A stretch of DNA of 42,577 nucleotides from Gemmatimonadota bacterium (lineage in GTDB: Bacteria; Gemmatimonadota; Gemmatimonadetes; Gemmatimonadales; Gemmatimonadaceae). Below are positions 26,894 to 36,327 of this stretch, piece after piece. A program made the position numbers and the translations under genes. Every line of letters starts with the position of its first letter. Position 1 is the stretch's first letter. Location of the stretch: assembly GCA_025359135.1 (NCBI GenBank), contig JANYHJ010000044.1, positions 1 to 42,577 of the forward strand, written 5' to 3'. The notes beneath the pieces are model-generated. The model was not told the origin of the DNA and did not search any database. It worked only from the letters and a program-made list of their open reading frames with translations.

Positions 26894-29517
26894 GGGACCC
26901 TGCCTGGAGAACGGAGGGCGAGGAGAAGCTCCTGCGCCGCCTCGAAGTTGGGGGCGAGATCGAGCGCGCGCAGCACTTCGCGGCGGGCGGCCACCGTGTC
27001 GCGCGCGGCCACGTAGGCCTGCGCCAGCTTGAAGAACGCCCCCGCGCGATCGGCCGGCGCCAATGCCACTACCGCACGGCGCGCGCGGATGGCCACCGCG
27101 TTCGCACCGCGCGCCGCGGCCACGTTCGAAAGCTGCGTCTGCAGCGCCGCATCGAACGGGGTGATCCACGCCGCGCGCTCGAGTGCCGCGAGCGCACCGG
27201 CCGAGTCGTGCGCCGCCGTCAGCATGCCCGCGAGCGCGATGTTCTCGTCGACCGCCGACTCGTTGAGCATCGCAATGCGCTGCAGCGCCTGCGTCGCCTT
27301 GGCGCGATCACCGAGGGCGGTGTGCGCCGCGATCAGGTAGTGGTAGCCGCTGCCGCCGTCTGCGTGCGCCGGAAAGAGCGCCACCGCGCGCGTGGCCGAC
27401 GCGATCACCTGGTCCCACTGCTTGGCCTGCTGCGCCCGCGCAGCATCGACGAGCGCCGCGCGCAGCGGACCGCCCGCCTCCACACTCGTGTCGCCGGACC
27501 CGCTCACCGTGGAGCGCAACTCCACCGCCGCGAACTCGCGCGCGAACTTTGCGCGGAGCCACGCGTCGAACGTGCTGTCGAGCTGCGCCGGTGCGAGACC
27601 GTACGTGCGCACCATGAGCTGCGTGGTGCCGTATCCGTCGCGATACCCGTTGAGCAACGCGCGCAATCCCGCCGCACCTTTCCGGTCCTCGAGCATCTCG
27701 AACACGTACGCGGCCAGCGCATACGAGAGCACGACTTCCTCGCCGTAACGCGGATGCACGAAGCCGTCGTTCAAACTGCTCGGCGGATGCAGGCGCCCAC
27801 CCTTGTACGCGGCCACGAGGGTCGGCGTGATCCCGCCGCCCCATGCCGGACGCGCCCGGCGCTCCTCGTACACCGAGAGCCCCTCCGACACCCAGCGCGG
27901 CACGCGGTTGTTGGTCATACCGAGCGTGATCACGTGTGCGAACTCGTGCCAGAGCACGGCGCCCCAATGGAACTCGCCGCGATCGCGGGCCGGCGGCGTG
28001 TCGAGGGCAATCACGCTGCCGAAGGCCACGCCGAGCGCGCCGAGCCCCGAGAGTCCCACCGCGCGAACGGAGAAGTCGGCGTGGCTGCGGAAGAACTCCG
28101 CGCGCACCGGCGCGGGCGGCCGGTAACCGTAGCGCGCACTCAGGCTTTCGTACGCCTCCTCCGCCAGCGGCCCCGCGTAGAGCGCGAGCACCTCAGCATC
28201 GCCCTTCTCCATGACGAGCGTGAAATGCTCCGTGCGAAGCGTCGCGTAGCCCGTGAAGGTGTCGAGCAGATCGAGCGTGTTCTTGACCCAGACGTCGAAC
28301 GGGTCGAGCGCAAACGCGCGCGTGAGGACGGCGCGTGCGGTATCGACGTCTCCCAGGCGCAGCGCGTTGATGCCGAGCAACGCCAGTGCACGCGCATCAC
28401 GCGGGTCGCGCGCGACACCGGCGCGGGCGACACGCGCCGCCTCGCGATAGAGTCGTACGCGCGCCGCGACCTCGGCGATCTCGACTTCCGCACTGGCCGA
28501 GCGCACGAGACGCTTGTGCACGCGAGCAATGGCATCGCGATATCCGACGCTGTCGCCCGCGAGATAGCGCGCGGCCGCGATGGCGACCCATGGCGCGGGC
28601 GCCGCGCTGTCGTGAACGAGTCCGCGACGCGCCTCGGCTTCCGCGTCGGCGTAGCGCTCGGCGTCGATCAACTTGCGCGCCGCGAAGGCGCGACCCTCCG
28701 GATGCGCCGGGTCGAGCGCGAGCAGGCGCGCGAGCGGATCGCCACGTGGCCGCCGGCCTTCGGCGGCATCGAGGCGCGCCGTGGCGAGCAGGGCGCGCGG
28801 TTCGCGCGGATTGGCCGCGAGTGCCGCGTCGAGCGTGCGGCGCGCGTCCACGTAGTTGAACTTCTCGAGGAACATCGCACCGAGCTCGGCTCGCAGGTCG
28901 TGGCGACGCGTGTCGCGCGCGATGGCCGCGTCGTAGAGGCGGAGCGCGTCGCGAAGACGCGCGGGCTCCTCGCGACCAAGCAGGCGGTTGGCATACGCCA
29001 TGGCGCCGAGGTCGGTCGCGCTCGTGGTCGGTGTCACGAGGACTGCGAGAGCGGCGACACGACGCAACGAGGACGTGGCGCTGTCGATGGCGCCGCGGCC
29101 GCGCTGGAGTCGCGCACGTTCGACGCGCGCGCGAAGCGAATCCGGACCACGCTCGGCCAATCGGAGGGCGCCGTCGGCGTCGTCGAGCCGTCCGAGTCCG
29201 AGCAGGGCGTAGGCGATCGGCAGCGCGGTCGCGCTCAGCGGGCGCAACGCATCGGCGCGGTGCGCGACGTCGTCGAGATGCCCCAGGTCGGTGAGGGCGC
29301 GCACGAGCACGGCCGCGTTCTCGCCCGACGATGGATTTGCCGCGAGAGCGGCTTCGGCGGTGCGGATGGCCTCGGCGTAGTCGCCGCGCGCGTAGAGTGC
29401 CACAGCCGTCGTGTTCGCTGGCGGTGCGGCCTGTGCACGGAGCCACAGCGGCACGATCGAGCACGAAATCAGCGTCACGATCGCGCGCGTCGAGAGCACG
29501 GAGAATGGCGCGCTCAC
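26890..29517 (-). CDS. TPR protein with HExxH (gluzincin, MA-clan) peptidase site
   Basis: 875 residues, GTG start in a GTGA overlap with the pseudo-caspase stop. A signal or anchor segment lies at about 10-28. Residues about 35-430 are tetratricopeptide-like repeats (alternating Ala/Leu helices such as ALYARGDYAEAIRTAEAAL). The peptidase part has HEFAH at 524-528 and WVSEGLSVYEE with Glu545 as third zinc ligand, the pattern of the peptidase MA family. More TPR units fill about 660-875 (ALVDAARAQQAKQWDQVI). It would act in the periplasm. Its target is unknown; position in the MoxR operon is its best clue. Confidence 0.88.
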   Translation of the reverse strand: MSAPFSVLSTRAIVTLISCSIVPLWLRAQAAPPANTTAVALYARGDYAEAIRTAEAALAANPSSGENAAVLVRALTDLGHLDDVAHRADALRPLSATALPIAYALLGLGRLDDADGALRLAERGPDSLRARVERARLQRGRGAIDSATSSLRRVAALAVLVTPTTSATDLGAMAYANRLLGREEPARLRDALRLYDAAIARDTRRHDLRAELGAMFLEKFNYVDARRTLDAALAANPREPRALLATARLDAAEGRRPRGDPLARLLALDPAHPEGRAFAARKLIDAERYADAEAEARRGLVHDSAAPAPWVAIAAARYLAGDSVGYRDAIARVHKRLVRSASAEVEIAEVAARVRLYREAARVARAGVARDPRDARALALLGINALRLGDVDTARAVLTRAFALDPFDVWVKNTLDLLDTFTGYATLRTEHFTLVMEKGDAEVLALYAGPLAEEAYESLSARYGYRPPAPVRAEFFRSHADFSVRAVGLSGLGALGVAFGSVIALDTPPARDRGEFHWGAVLWHEFAHVITLGMTNNRVPRWVSEGLSVYEERRARPAWGGGITPTLVAAYKGGRLHPPSSLNDGFVHPRYGEEVVLSYALAAYVFEMLEDRKGAAGLRALLNGYRDGYGTTQLMVRTYGLAPAQLDSTFDAWLRAKFAREFAAVELRSTVSGSGDTSVEAGGPLRAALVDAARAQQAKQWDQVIASATRAVALFPAHADGGSGYHYLIAAHTALGDRAKATQALQRIAMLNESAVDENIALAGMLTAAHDSAGALAALERAAWITPFDAALQTQLSNVAAARGANAVAIRARRAVVALAPADRAGAFFKLAQAYVAARDTVAARREVLRALDLAPNFEAAQELLLALRSPGRVP

Positions 29518-30497
29518 GGCTTCGTCCCTCCGCCAAGCGCGCGCAACGCGCGCGACGCTTCGGCGAGTCGCACCATCAGCGGCTCCAGTGCTCGCTGGTA
29601 CGCCTCCTCGCTCATGTCCGTCTTGCGCGCCCGGAGCGCATCGACGCTCGCCTGCACCTCGGCGCGCTCACGCAGCAACGCGGCGGACGCTGGCGTCGCC
29701 GCAACTGAAGCGCCCCCCGCCGACGCGAGGAAGAATTCGCGCGCGCGTCCACCGTCGGCGCCATCGGCCAACTGCGCATGCTCGGAGGGCAGCCGGTTAC
29801 CCTGCGTGAACACCTGCTCGACTTCGTGCGTGGCATACGTGAACGCCTCGAGCAGCGAGACGCGCCCATCCTTGTCGGTGTCGCCAGCCTCGGTGGTGAG
29901 CGCTCGCACGAAGTACCCGGGAAAGAGCGTCTCGTTCTGCTCGCGTGCACTCTTGGTGGCGGTGATGACGATCCGTCGCGGTCCCGCCAGCGCCGCGGCA
30001 AAGTCGCCACTCGCGCTGCCGGTGTGGATGAACGCGACCATCGGCGTCGTGGCCGGCGCCAGCACGCGCCGGAAATCGGCGTCCGACATGTCGGGCCCAG
30101 GCAGGTTGACCGTCGTGCTGCCGGTCAACGCACTGCCGTGCGCGAACAACACGACCACGAGCCGGTCCTCTGCCGTGAGCGACCGCGCGAGCGCGCCGAG
30201 TATCCGCTCGACGGTGGCCTTGGTCGAGCGGCCCGCGACGTGCGCCGGGTCGCGTGTGCTGTCCTCGGCGAGCAGCGTCACGTGCGAGGCCGGAATGCCG
30301 AAGCGCGTCGTCGCGGCCGTCCAGAGCGCCATCGAGAGTCCCGTCCACGATTCGGCGATGCGCGGTTCTCCGCTCACACCGGCGATGACGACGAGGTGCG
30401 TGTTGCCACCGGACTGCGCGGCAGCGGGCGCTGCACACAGCGCGCTCATGCCCGCGCCCATGAGCGCCACCGAAGTGCGCACCATCCACGCGTTCAT
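29514..30497 (-). CDS. Caspase-fold (peptidase C13/C14-like) protein with predicted inactive site
   Basis: 327 residues. A signal peptide (about 1-28, ending AAAQ) makes it exported. The fold follows caspase-like peptidases: HLVVIAGVSG (34-43), a histidine-glycine site LFAHGSA at 117-123, and ITATKSAREQNET later. At the place of the catalytic cysteine, where active members have C-x-S-G, the sequence reads HTGSASGDF (148-156) with Ser151, so the enzyme is probably dead as a cysteine peptidase. DTDKDGRVSLLEAF (196-209) looks like a calcium-binding EF-loop. A helical tail follows. ATG 30497 forms an ATGA overlap with the upstream gene; the frame is open further upstream only within that gene. 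Confidence 0.8.
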   Translation of the reverse strand: MNAWMVRTSVALMGAGMSALCAAPAAAQSGGNTHLVVIAGVSGEPRIAESWTGLSMALWTAATTRFGIPASHVTLLAEDSTRDPAHVAGRSTKATVERILGALARSLTAEDRLVVVLFAHGSALTGSTTVNLPGPDMSDADFRRVLAPATTPMVAFIHTGSASGDFAAALAGPRRIVITATKSAREQNETLFPGYFVRALTTEAGDTDKDGRVSLLEAFTYATHEVEQVFTQGNRLPSEHAQLADGADGGRAREFFLASAGGASVAATPASAALLRERAEVQASVDALRARKTDMSEEAYQRALEPLMVRLAEASRALRALGGGTKP

Positions 30498-32788
30498 CGC
30501 AGCCCCCGGCGACGACGCCACCACCACTCGCCGCCGAGCAACATCGTCAACAACACGAACACGACCGGCATGTCCCAGATGTCGAGGCGTCGCACCTGCG
30601 TCGAACCGCTCGGGCTGTAGACGATGTCGCGCGCCACGTCCGTCGCGCGATCGGCCTCGTAGCGCCGCCCGCCGGTTTCGCTCGCCAGCTGCGCGAGCAG
30701 CGCATCGCGTCGCTCTGCGCCGAAGTATTCGTCGATCGGCTCGACGACGCGCACGAAGCCCGGCGCCGCCTTCACCGTGTCTCGGCCCGCCACGGCGCGC
30801 ACGCGCACCTCGTGCACGCCGTCCGTGTCCGGCACGAACGACGCCGTGTATTCGCCATCGCGATCGACGGCCCAATCGAACGGCACCACCTGCTCGGCGC
30901 CCGAGGGCGAGATCACCGTGGCGCTGACCGACGCGCCGTTGCGCTTGAGGAAGGCGCTGTCGCGCACGATCGCCCGCAACACGACCGCTTCGCCTGGGCC
31001 CGCTTCATCCGGAAGCAGCGGCTCGACGCGATCGGGCACGTCGCTCACGAGCCAGCGCAGCATCTGGCGCCAGAGCCGCTCGTGCGTCGAGTCATCGACC
31101 GCGATGTCGGCGTGCATCTGCCACAGCCAGTCGTCCTGTGCGCCGAGCGCGAGCACGCGACCACGCCCATAGCGCTGGAACGCGAGCAGCGGCCGCAAAG
31201 CGCCGCGCTCACCGGTCCGGCCCTCGAGCAGCACGGTGGCGCCGGCCTTCGCGCGCCCCAGCGCATTGACGGTCGTGAGCGGCGGTAGCGTGCGCCAGCG
31301 CTCGGCCACCGCCGAATCGCTGCCTTCCACTTGCAGCGCAGGATGCCGCAACCCTGCTGGCGTCGCCACGGCGGTGATCTCCGTTGCGCGCAGTGAGTCG
31401 CCGCGCGACACGGGCGTCATCTCGATCGGGAGCAGGTCGGCGAGCGTCGTCGACGCGAAGCCGCCCTCGGCGAAGCTCGCGCGCCCGCCGAGCGCGAGCA
31501 GTCCGCCGCCGCGCTCGCTCACGAAATCGGCCATCATGCGGAGTTGGTCGCCGGTGAAGAACGACGCCTCGATGGAACCGAGCACGATGGCGCGATAGCC
31601 GAACAGCTGTGCGCGCGTCGTCGGGAAGCCGTTCACCAGTTCGAGCGAGTCGTCGACACCGAGCCGCAAATACTTGTCCTTCGCGCTACGCAGCAACGTC
31701 ACGAGCTGCAGCTGCGCGTCGCCCTCGACGGCGCGCCGCGCGAACTTGATCTCCGGGCGCGGCTCGCCCTCGACGTAGAGCACCTTCTCGTGCCGATCCT
31801 GCACGGTGACCACGGCGCGGCGCTCGTTGTTCTCGCTCACCTCCTCGCCCGGCTGCACGGCCACGCGCACGCGCCACATCCGCGCCCCCGGCTCGGGCAC
31901 CGGCACGCGGAGGCGCACGCTCGCCACTTCGCCATCACGCGGGAAGGTCACCTGCTGCGACGCGACCACCCGGCCCGAGTCCTCGACGACCACCGGCAGC
32001 GTCGCACCGCCGAAGCCGCGCTGCGCGATCTGCACATCGAGCAACACGGTCGCGTTGCGCAGCGCGTGGTGCGGGACCTCGAGCTGCGCCACCTCGATGT
32101 CCTTGCCGAAGCGCGCGCTCCCGATACCCACCGTGTACACGGGCACGCCACGCGCACGCAGCGTCGAGAGCTGGTCCTGCGTGCTGGGCGCACCCACGTC
32201 GCGTCCGCCGTTGTCTGCGCCGTCCGAAAGCACGACCACGCCCGCGAGCGGCGCACCGACGAGCTCGTCCTCCACGCGCGCCACCGCGCCCAACAGCCGC
32301 GTGCGCGCGCCATCGAACGCCAGGCTGCCCGCGTTGGCGACGCGCCCCGCAGCGCTCGTGCGATAGACGCGCACCTGATAGCGCGCACCGAGCGCGCGCA
32401 GCAGTGCGCTGTCGGGCCCACCCGCGAGATGCAGCGCGGCGCTGGCGCGCGAGGCGCCGTTCACGTCGGCAATGCGCATGCTGCGCGAATCGTCGAGCAA
32501 CACCGCCACCACGTTGCGCTGGTCGATCGACTCGGCCACCACCAGCACCGGGCGACAGAGACACCAGGCCAGGAGGGCAATAGCGCCCACGCGCAGTGCG
32601 CCGAGCCCGGCGCGCGTGCGCAGCGAGGCCGAGCCCGCCGCGCGCCAGAGCGTCCAACCACCGAGCGCCGCGATCACGACGGCCGCCGCGGCCACGAGCC
32701 ACGCGGGGATGAGGGGATCGACCCCCAGCACGCCACGGGCGAACGCGGCCGGCCGGTACTTGAAGAGGAACTCGACGAGCGCGTCCAC
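30494..32788 (-). CDS. VWA and glutamine-amidotransferase-like membrane protein
   Basis: 764 residues if it begins at GTG 32788, which puts MDALVEFLFKYRP at the start as in relatives; ATG 32836 would add 16 residues without support. Two membrane helices lie at about 28-45 and 62-82, then a VWA-like domain with DDSRS at 99-103, and a long beta-rich part. A glutamine-amidotransferase-like fold (about 385-560) includes YRAIVLGSIEASFF and FVSERGGGLLALGG, but no catalytic cysteine is apparent. A membrane helix lies near the C-terminus (about 735-757). It is the first gene of the eight-gene operon, whose promoter should lie in 32789-32913. Confidence 0.85.
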   Translation of the reverse strand: MDALVEFLFKYRPAAFARGVLGVDPLIPAWLVAAAAVVIAALGGWTLWRAAGSASLRTRAGLGALRVGAIALLAWCLCRPVLVVAESIDQRNVVAVLLDDSRSMRIADVNGASRASAALHLAGGPDSALLRALGARYQVRVYRTSAAGRVANAGSLAFDGARTRLLGAVARVEDELVGAPLAGVVVLSDGADNGGRDVGAPSTQDQLSTLRARGVPVYTVGIGSARFGKDIEVAQLEVPHHALRNATVLLDVQIAQRGFGGATLPVVVEDSGRVVASQQVTFPRDGEVASVRLRVPVPEPGARMWRVRVAVQPGEEVSENNERRAVVTVQDRHEKVLYVEGEPRPEIKFARRAVEGDAQLQLVTLLRSAKDKYLRLGVDDSLELVNGFPTTRAQLFGYRAIVLGSIEASFFTGDQLRMMADFVSERGGGLLALGGRASFAEGGFASTTLADLLPIEMTPVSRGDSLRATEITAVATPAGLRHPALQVEGSDSAVAERWRTLPPLTTVNALGRAKAGATVLLEGRTGERGALRPLLAFQRYGRGRVLALGAQDDWLWQMHADIAVDDSTHERLWRQMLRWLVSDVPDRVEPLLPDEAGPGEAVVLRAIVRDSAFLKRNGASVSATVISPSGAEQVVPFDWAVDRDGEYTASFVPDTDGVHEVRVRAVAGRDTVKAAPGFVRVVEPIDEYFGAERRDALLAQLASETGGRRYEADRATDVARDIVYSPSGSTQVRRLDIWDMPVVFVLLTMLLGGEWWWRRRRGLR

Positions 32789-32913
32789 GGAGCGGCAGGA
32801 ACCTCGGGAGGAGACCAGCGGGAGCGCCTCTGGCATACGCGCTCACGGCCGCGAGCGTTTCCCATGTCGGACACCACTCGCCCCGCGATGGTGCCCAGGG
32901 GAGTTCTGCCCCG

Positions 32914-34944
32914 CTACGGCTGCACCGCCGCCCCCAGGTGCGACCCGAACCAGTTCTGCCAGCGTTCGAAGCGATCCACGAGGAAGCTCGGCGTCGTCAG
33001 CCCGTGGAACTGGCCGGGATAGACGACCATCTGCGTCTCGACACCCAGCACCTTGAGTGCCTGGTACATCTGTTCGCTGCCGGCGGTCGGCACGTTGAAG
33101 TCCTTCTCGCCGGACATGTACAGCGTGGGCGTCTTGATCTTGTCGGCCTTGAAGAATGGATAGCTGAGCTTGATCCAGAGCTGCGGATTCTTCCACGGGC
33201 TGCCGAGTTCGTTCTCGTACTGCACGATGTACTGGTCGCTGCCGTACATCGTGAGCTGCAAGGCGCTGCCCGCGCCGCTCGACGCCGCCTTGAAGCGCGT
33301 GTCGCTCGCGGTCACGTAGTCGGTGAGGATGCCGCCGTAACTCCAGCCGCCGATTCCGAGCCGCGCCGGATCGGCCACGCCCATGCGCACGATCTCGTCG
33401 GTGGCGCCGAGGATGTCGACCACTTCCTTGTTGCCCCAGTCGGCGTAGATCGCTCGCTGCCACGCGTGCCCGCGGCCATCCGAGCCACGGTAGTTCACGC
33501 CGACGACGGCGAAGCCCTTGGCTGCGATCATCTGGCGCGACAGGTCGAAGCCGAAGCCGTCCTGCCCCTTCGGGCCACCGTGAATGAAGAGCACGGTCGG
33601 CAGCCCACGCGCCGACTCCTTGCCCGGCGGACGGATCAGCACCGAGTGCGTTTCGGCGCCGTCCTTGCCCTTGCTGCTGAACCCCTCGACGCGGCCGAGC
33701 TGGATGGTCGCCATCAGGGCATCGTTGTGCGTCGTGAGGCGGCGCAGTACGCCGTTCTCGAGCGCGTAGATCTCGCTCGGATGCTCGGGGTCGCTCGCGA
33801 GCAGCGCCCACTTGCCGTTGGGCCCGCGCACCATCGTGCTGACTTCGTTGCGCTCCTTCGTGACGCGCGTGAGCGCGCCCGTGGTCGCGTTGACGGCTGC
33901 CACGTACTGCTCGCGGTCGTCCGTCACGGTCACGTGGATGCTCGCGCCGTCGGCGCTCCACATCGGCTGGCCCACACCGCGGTCGAGCGCCGTGGTGAGC
34001 AGGCGCGGCGCGCCACCCGCCACCGGGAGCACGGCCAGTCGATACTGGTCGTAGGCCAGCGAGCCCACGTCGGTGCCGGCCAAGTACGCCACCTGCTTGC
34101 CGTCCGGGCTCCAGGCACCCGAGGCAGCGATGACGTCGCGGCCGTCGAAGGTCGTGAGCTGGCGCGCTGTGGCGCTGGGCTTCGCGTCGATCACCCAGAG
34201 GTCGCGCTGGTCGAGCTTGTCGGCATCGGGGCGACGATTGCTGAGGAAGAGCAGCTGGCTGCCGTCGGGCGAGAAGATCGGGCGTTCGTCGTCCCACGCG
34301 CCGCGCGTCAGGGTGTCGACCTTCTTGCTCGCGATGTCGTAGAGGTAGAGGTGCGAGCGCCTGTCGTTGAGGTAGCCCTCGATGTCGCGCTTGAAGGTGT
34401 AGCGATCGAGCACGATCGGCTTCGGCGCGTCCGCCTTCTTCGTCGTGTCCGCCTCGTCGGGGTCGAGGTCGGTCATGACGAGCACGAGCTTCTTCGCGTC
34501 CGGGCTCCAGACGAAGTCGCCGACACCACCCTTCACGCTCGTGAGCTTGACCGCCTCACCACCCGCGCGATCGAGCAACCAGACCTGTCCGCCCTTCGCA
34601 CCCTGCCGAGCCGAAGTGAAGGCGAGGAACTTGCCGTCGGGGCTCCAGCGAGGGCGCGATTCGCTCTCGGGCGTGGAGGTGAGGCGGATCTGCCGCGAGC
34701 CGTCCCAGCGCACCATCCAGACGTCGCTGTCGTTCTTGTTCGACGCGGAATCGGCCGTGGCCACGGTGTACGCGACCCAGTCGCCCTCCGGCGAGACCTG
34801 CGGATCGGAGACGCGCTTGATGCGGTACACGTCGCCGGGGACGAGCGGGCGACGAGCCCCCTGTGCGTCTGCGGACTGCGTCGTGACGGCGATCGCGGCC
34901 ACGCCCAGCAGCCGCGCAAGGGAATACGGCGAGCGACGCATCAT
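32914..34944 (-). CDS. Secreted S9-family prolyl oligopeptidase-type peptidase
   Basis: 676 residues. A signal peptide ends near ADAQ (about 27). Residues about 35-410 form a beta-propeller (repeats such as RPRWSPDGKFLAF, PIFSPDGSQLLFL and PMWSADGASIHV). The alpha/beta-hydrolase domain follows with Ser535 in GGWSYGG, Asp615 in GEKDFNVP and His647 in QFHGL as the catalytic triad. It probably degrades peptides in the periplasm as a dipeptidyl or acylaminoacyl peptidase. Two ATG codons start the frame (34944 and 34941). It ends 125 bases from the first gene of the MoxR operon and is transcribed toward it, but is not clearly in that operon. Confidence 0.93.
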   Translation of the reverse strand: MMRRSPYSLARLLGVAAIAVTTQSADAQGARRPLVPGDVYRIKRVSDPQVSPEGDWVAYTVATADSASNKNDSDVWMVRWDGSRQIRLTSTPESESRPRWSPDGKFLAFTSARQGAKGGQVWLLDRAGGEAVKLTSVKGGVGDFVWSPDAKKLVLVMTDLDPDEADTTKKADAPKPIVLDRYTFKRDIEGYLNDRRSHLYLYDIASKKVDTLTRGAWDDERPIFSPDGSQLLFLSNRRPDADKLDQRDLWVIDAKPSATARQLTTFDGRDVIAASGAWSPDGKQVAYLAGTDVGSLAYDQYRLAVLPVAGGAPRLLTTALDRGVGQPMWSADGASIHVTVTDDREQYVAAVNATTGALTRVTKERNEVSTMVRGPNGKWALLASDPEHPSEIYALENGVLRRLTTHNDALMATIQLGRVEGFSSKGKDGAETHSVLIRPPGKESARGLPTVLFIHGGPKGQDGFGFDLSRQMIAAKGFAVVGVNYRGSDGRGHAWQRAIYADWGNKEVVDILGATDEIVRMGVADPARLGIGGWSYGGILTDYVTASDTRFKAASSGAGSALQLTMYGSDQYIVQYENELGSPWKNPQLWIKLSYPFFKADKIKTPTLYMSGEKDFNVPTAGSEQMYQALKVLGVETQMVVYPGQFHGLTTPSFLVDRFERWQNWFGSHLGAAVQP

Positions 34945-35024
34945 TGGAACGATTGTCGAGGGTGGAGGAACGCCGGCCGAGTCGCGAAGCGCCGACTCGG
35001 CCCCAAGTCCGCCAATTCTACCGC

Positions 35025-36185
35025 CTACGCCGGCACTGCGGCGAGGTCCTTGATGCGCACATCGCGCGCGGCGAGCGCGGCCACGTACGGTTCGCCCGGC
35101 ATCGCTTCGTCCGGCGTGAGCACGCCAGCGCCGAGCACCTTGCCCGTCGCCTGGAAGAGCCCCGTGATCGCGAGCGAGTAGCCGGTGCAACGCATCATCG
35201 CGCTCACGCCGTTGGTGGCGTCGGCGCGATCGATCAGTTCGCGCGCCCACGTCTGCTTGACGCCGGTCTTCTTCCCCTCGACCACGACGCGGAGCGCCAC
35301 GAGGTCGGGCGAGTTGGGCTTGGTGAGGCGCGGGCCGACGGTGGCCACGAAGACGTCGCGCGGCGCGACGGTCGTGCCATCCTTGGTCGTGACTGCCTCG
35401 AGGTCGAGGAGACCCAGCGCACGGATCGATTCCATCAGCGCGGCATGGCCCGGATAGCGGAGCGTCTTGTACTCCATCACCGGGATCTTGTCCTCATAGC
35501 GGAACGCCATCGTCGAGAGGCCGCCCGCCGTGTGGAATGCCTCGAGGTGGCCCAGCGGCTCGGCGAAGTCGACGGTCACGAGTTCGGAGAGCGCGGTCAC
35601 CTGCGTGCGCTTGCCACCGCGCAGCACCCACGAGAGCGTCGTGTAGTAGTCGAGCACCCCTTCGAGCGAATAGACGATCTGGTAGTTGAGCGGCGCGACC
35701 GGCTTCTGCGGCAGTCCGCCGACGAAGATCCGCACCGCGTCCACCGTATCCATCGCCTCGATGCCCATCTGCGCGAGGATGTTCACCATGCCCGGCGCGA
35801 CGCCGCAATCGGGAATCACCGAGACGCCCTTCTGCTTGGCTTCGCCGTGCAGCTTCTTCTGCTGGAAGACGATCTCCGTGTTGCCGCCCAGGTCGCTGAA
35901 GTGCACCCCCGCCTCGACCGCCGCGCGCGCGAGGTCGAGGTTGAAGTAATAGGGAATCGCCGACATCACCGCCGCACAGCCCGTCATCGCCTTGACCACG
36001 GCTGCATGATCGCGCACGTCGAGCGTGATCGTCTTGAGCCGCCCGCCAACGAACGGCTTGAGGAAGGCGGGGAGGTGATCGGTGACCTTGTCGGCCAGCA
36101 CGACCTCCGTGACGTCGGGAACGCGAAGAAGATCGAAGGCACAGGCCGAGCCCTGAAGGCCCGCGCCGAGAACGAGCATGCGCAT
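35025..36185 (-). CDS. Saccharopine dehydrogenase-family oxidoreductase
   Basis: 386 residues. An N-terminal Rossmann fold has GAGLQG at 7-12, followed by CAAVMSAIPYYFNLDLARAA, and the C-terminal catalytic domain of the saccharopine dehydrogenase family (TVDFAEPLGHLEAFHTAGGLST). NAD(P) dependence is expected. The family includes saccharopine dehydrogenase of lysine degradation and related amino-acid oxidoreductases; nothing nearby tells which substrate is used. A second in-frame ATG at 36179 gives two fewer residues. It diverges from the phosphodiesterase gene, with about 140 bases of shared upstream DNA that contain an AT-rich CTAAATTTA stretch at about 36224-36232. Confidence 0.88.
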   Translation of the reverse strand: MRMLVLGAGLQGSACAFDLLRVPDVTEVVLADKVTDHLPAFLKPFVGGRLKTITLDVRDHAAVVKAMTGCAAVMSAIPYYFNLDLARAAVEAGVHFSDLGGNTEIVFQQKKLHGEAKQKGVSVIPDCGVAPGMVNILAQMGIEAMDTVDAVRIFVGGLPQKPVAPLNYQIVYSLEGVLDYYTTLSWVLRGGKRTQVTALSELVTVDFAEPLGHLEAFHTAGGLSTMAFRYEDKIPVMEYKTLRYPGHAALMESIRALGLLDLEAVTTKDGTTVAPRDVFVATVGPRLTKPNSPDLVALRVVVEGKKTGVKQTWARELIDRADATNGVSAMMRCTGYSLAITGLFQATGKVLGAGVLTPDEAMPGEPYVAALAARDVRIKDLAAVPA

Positions 36186-36327
36186 GGAAGACTCTCGTGG
36201 TGAGAAAACGTGTGGTACAGCCTGCTAAATTTACCCGCCGGGCACTGCCGGTGCCGCCACGGCCGGGAAACATCTGATCCCGACCTGTTCTGCCTGTTCT
36301 TGCTGGCCACCCGCGCCTCGCGCCCCC

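Noticed and set aside
26872..30927. A 1351-residue open frame on the plus strand opposite the TPR and caspase-like genes
   Set aside because: Arg/His-rich composition with no domain pattern; it is the reverse-frame shadow of strongly coding minus-strand genes in GC-rich DNA.
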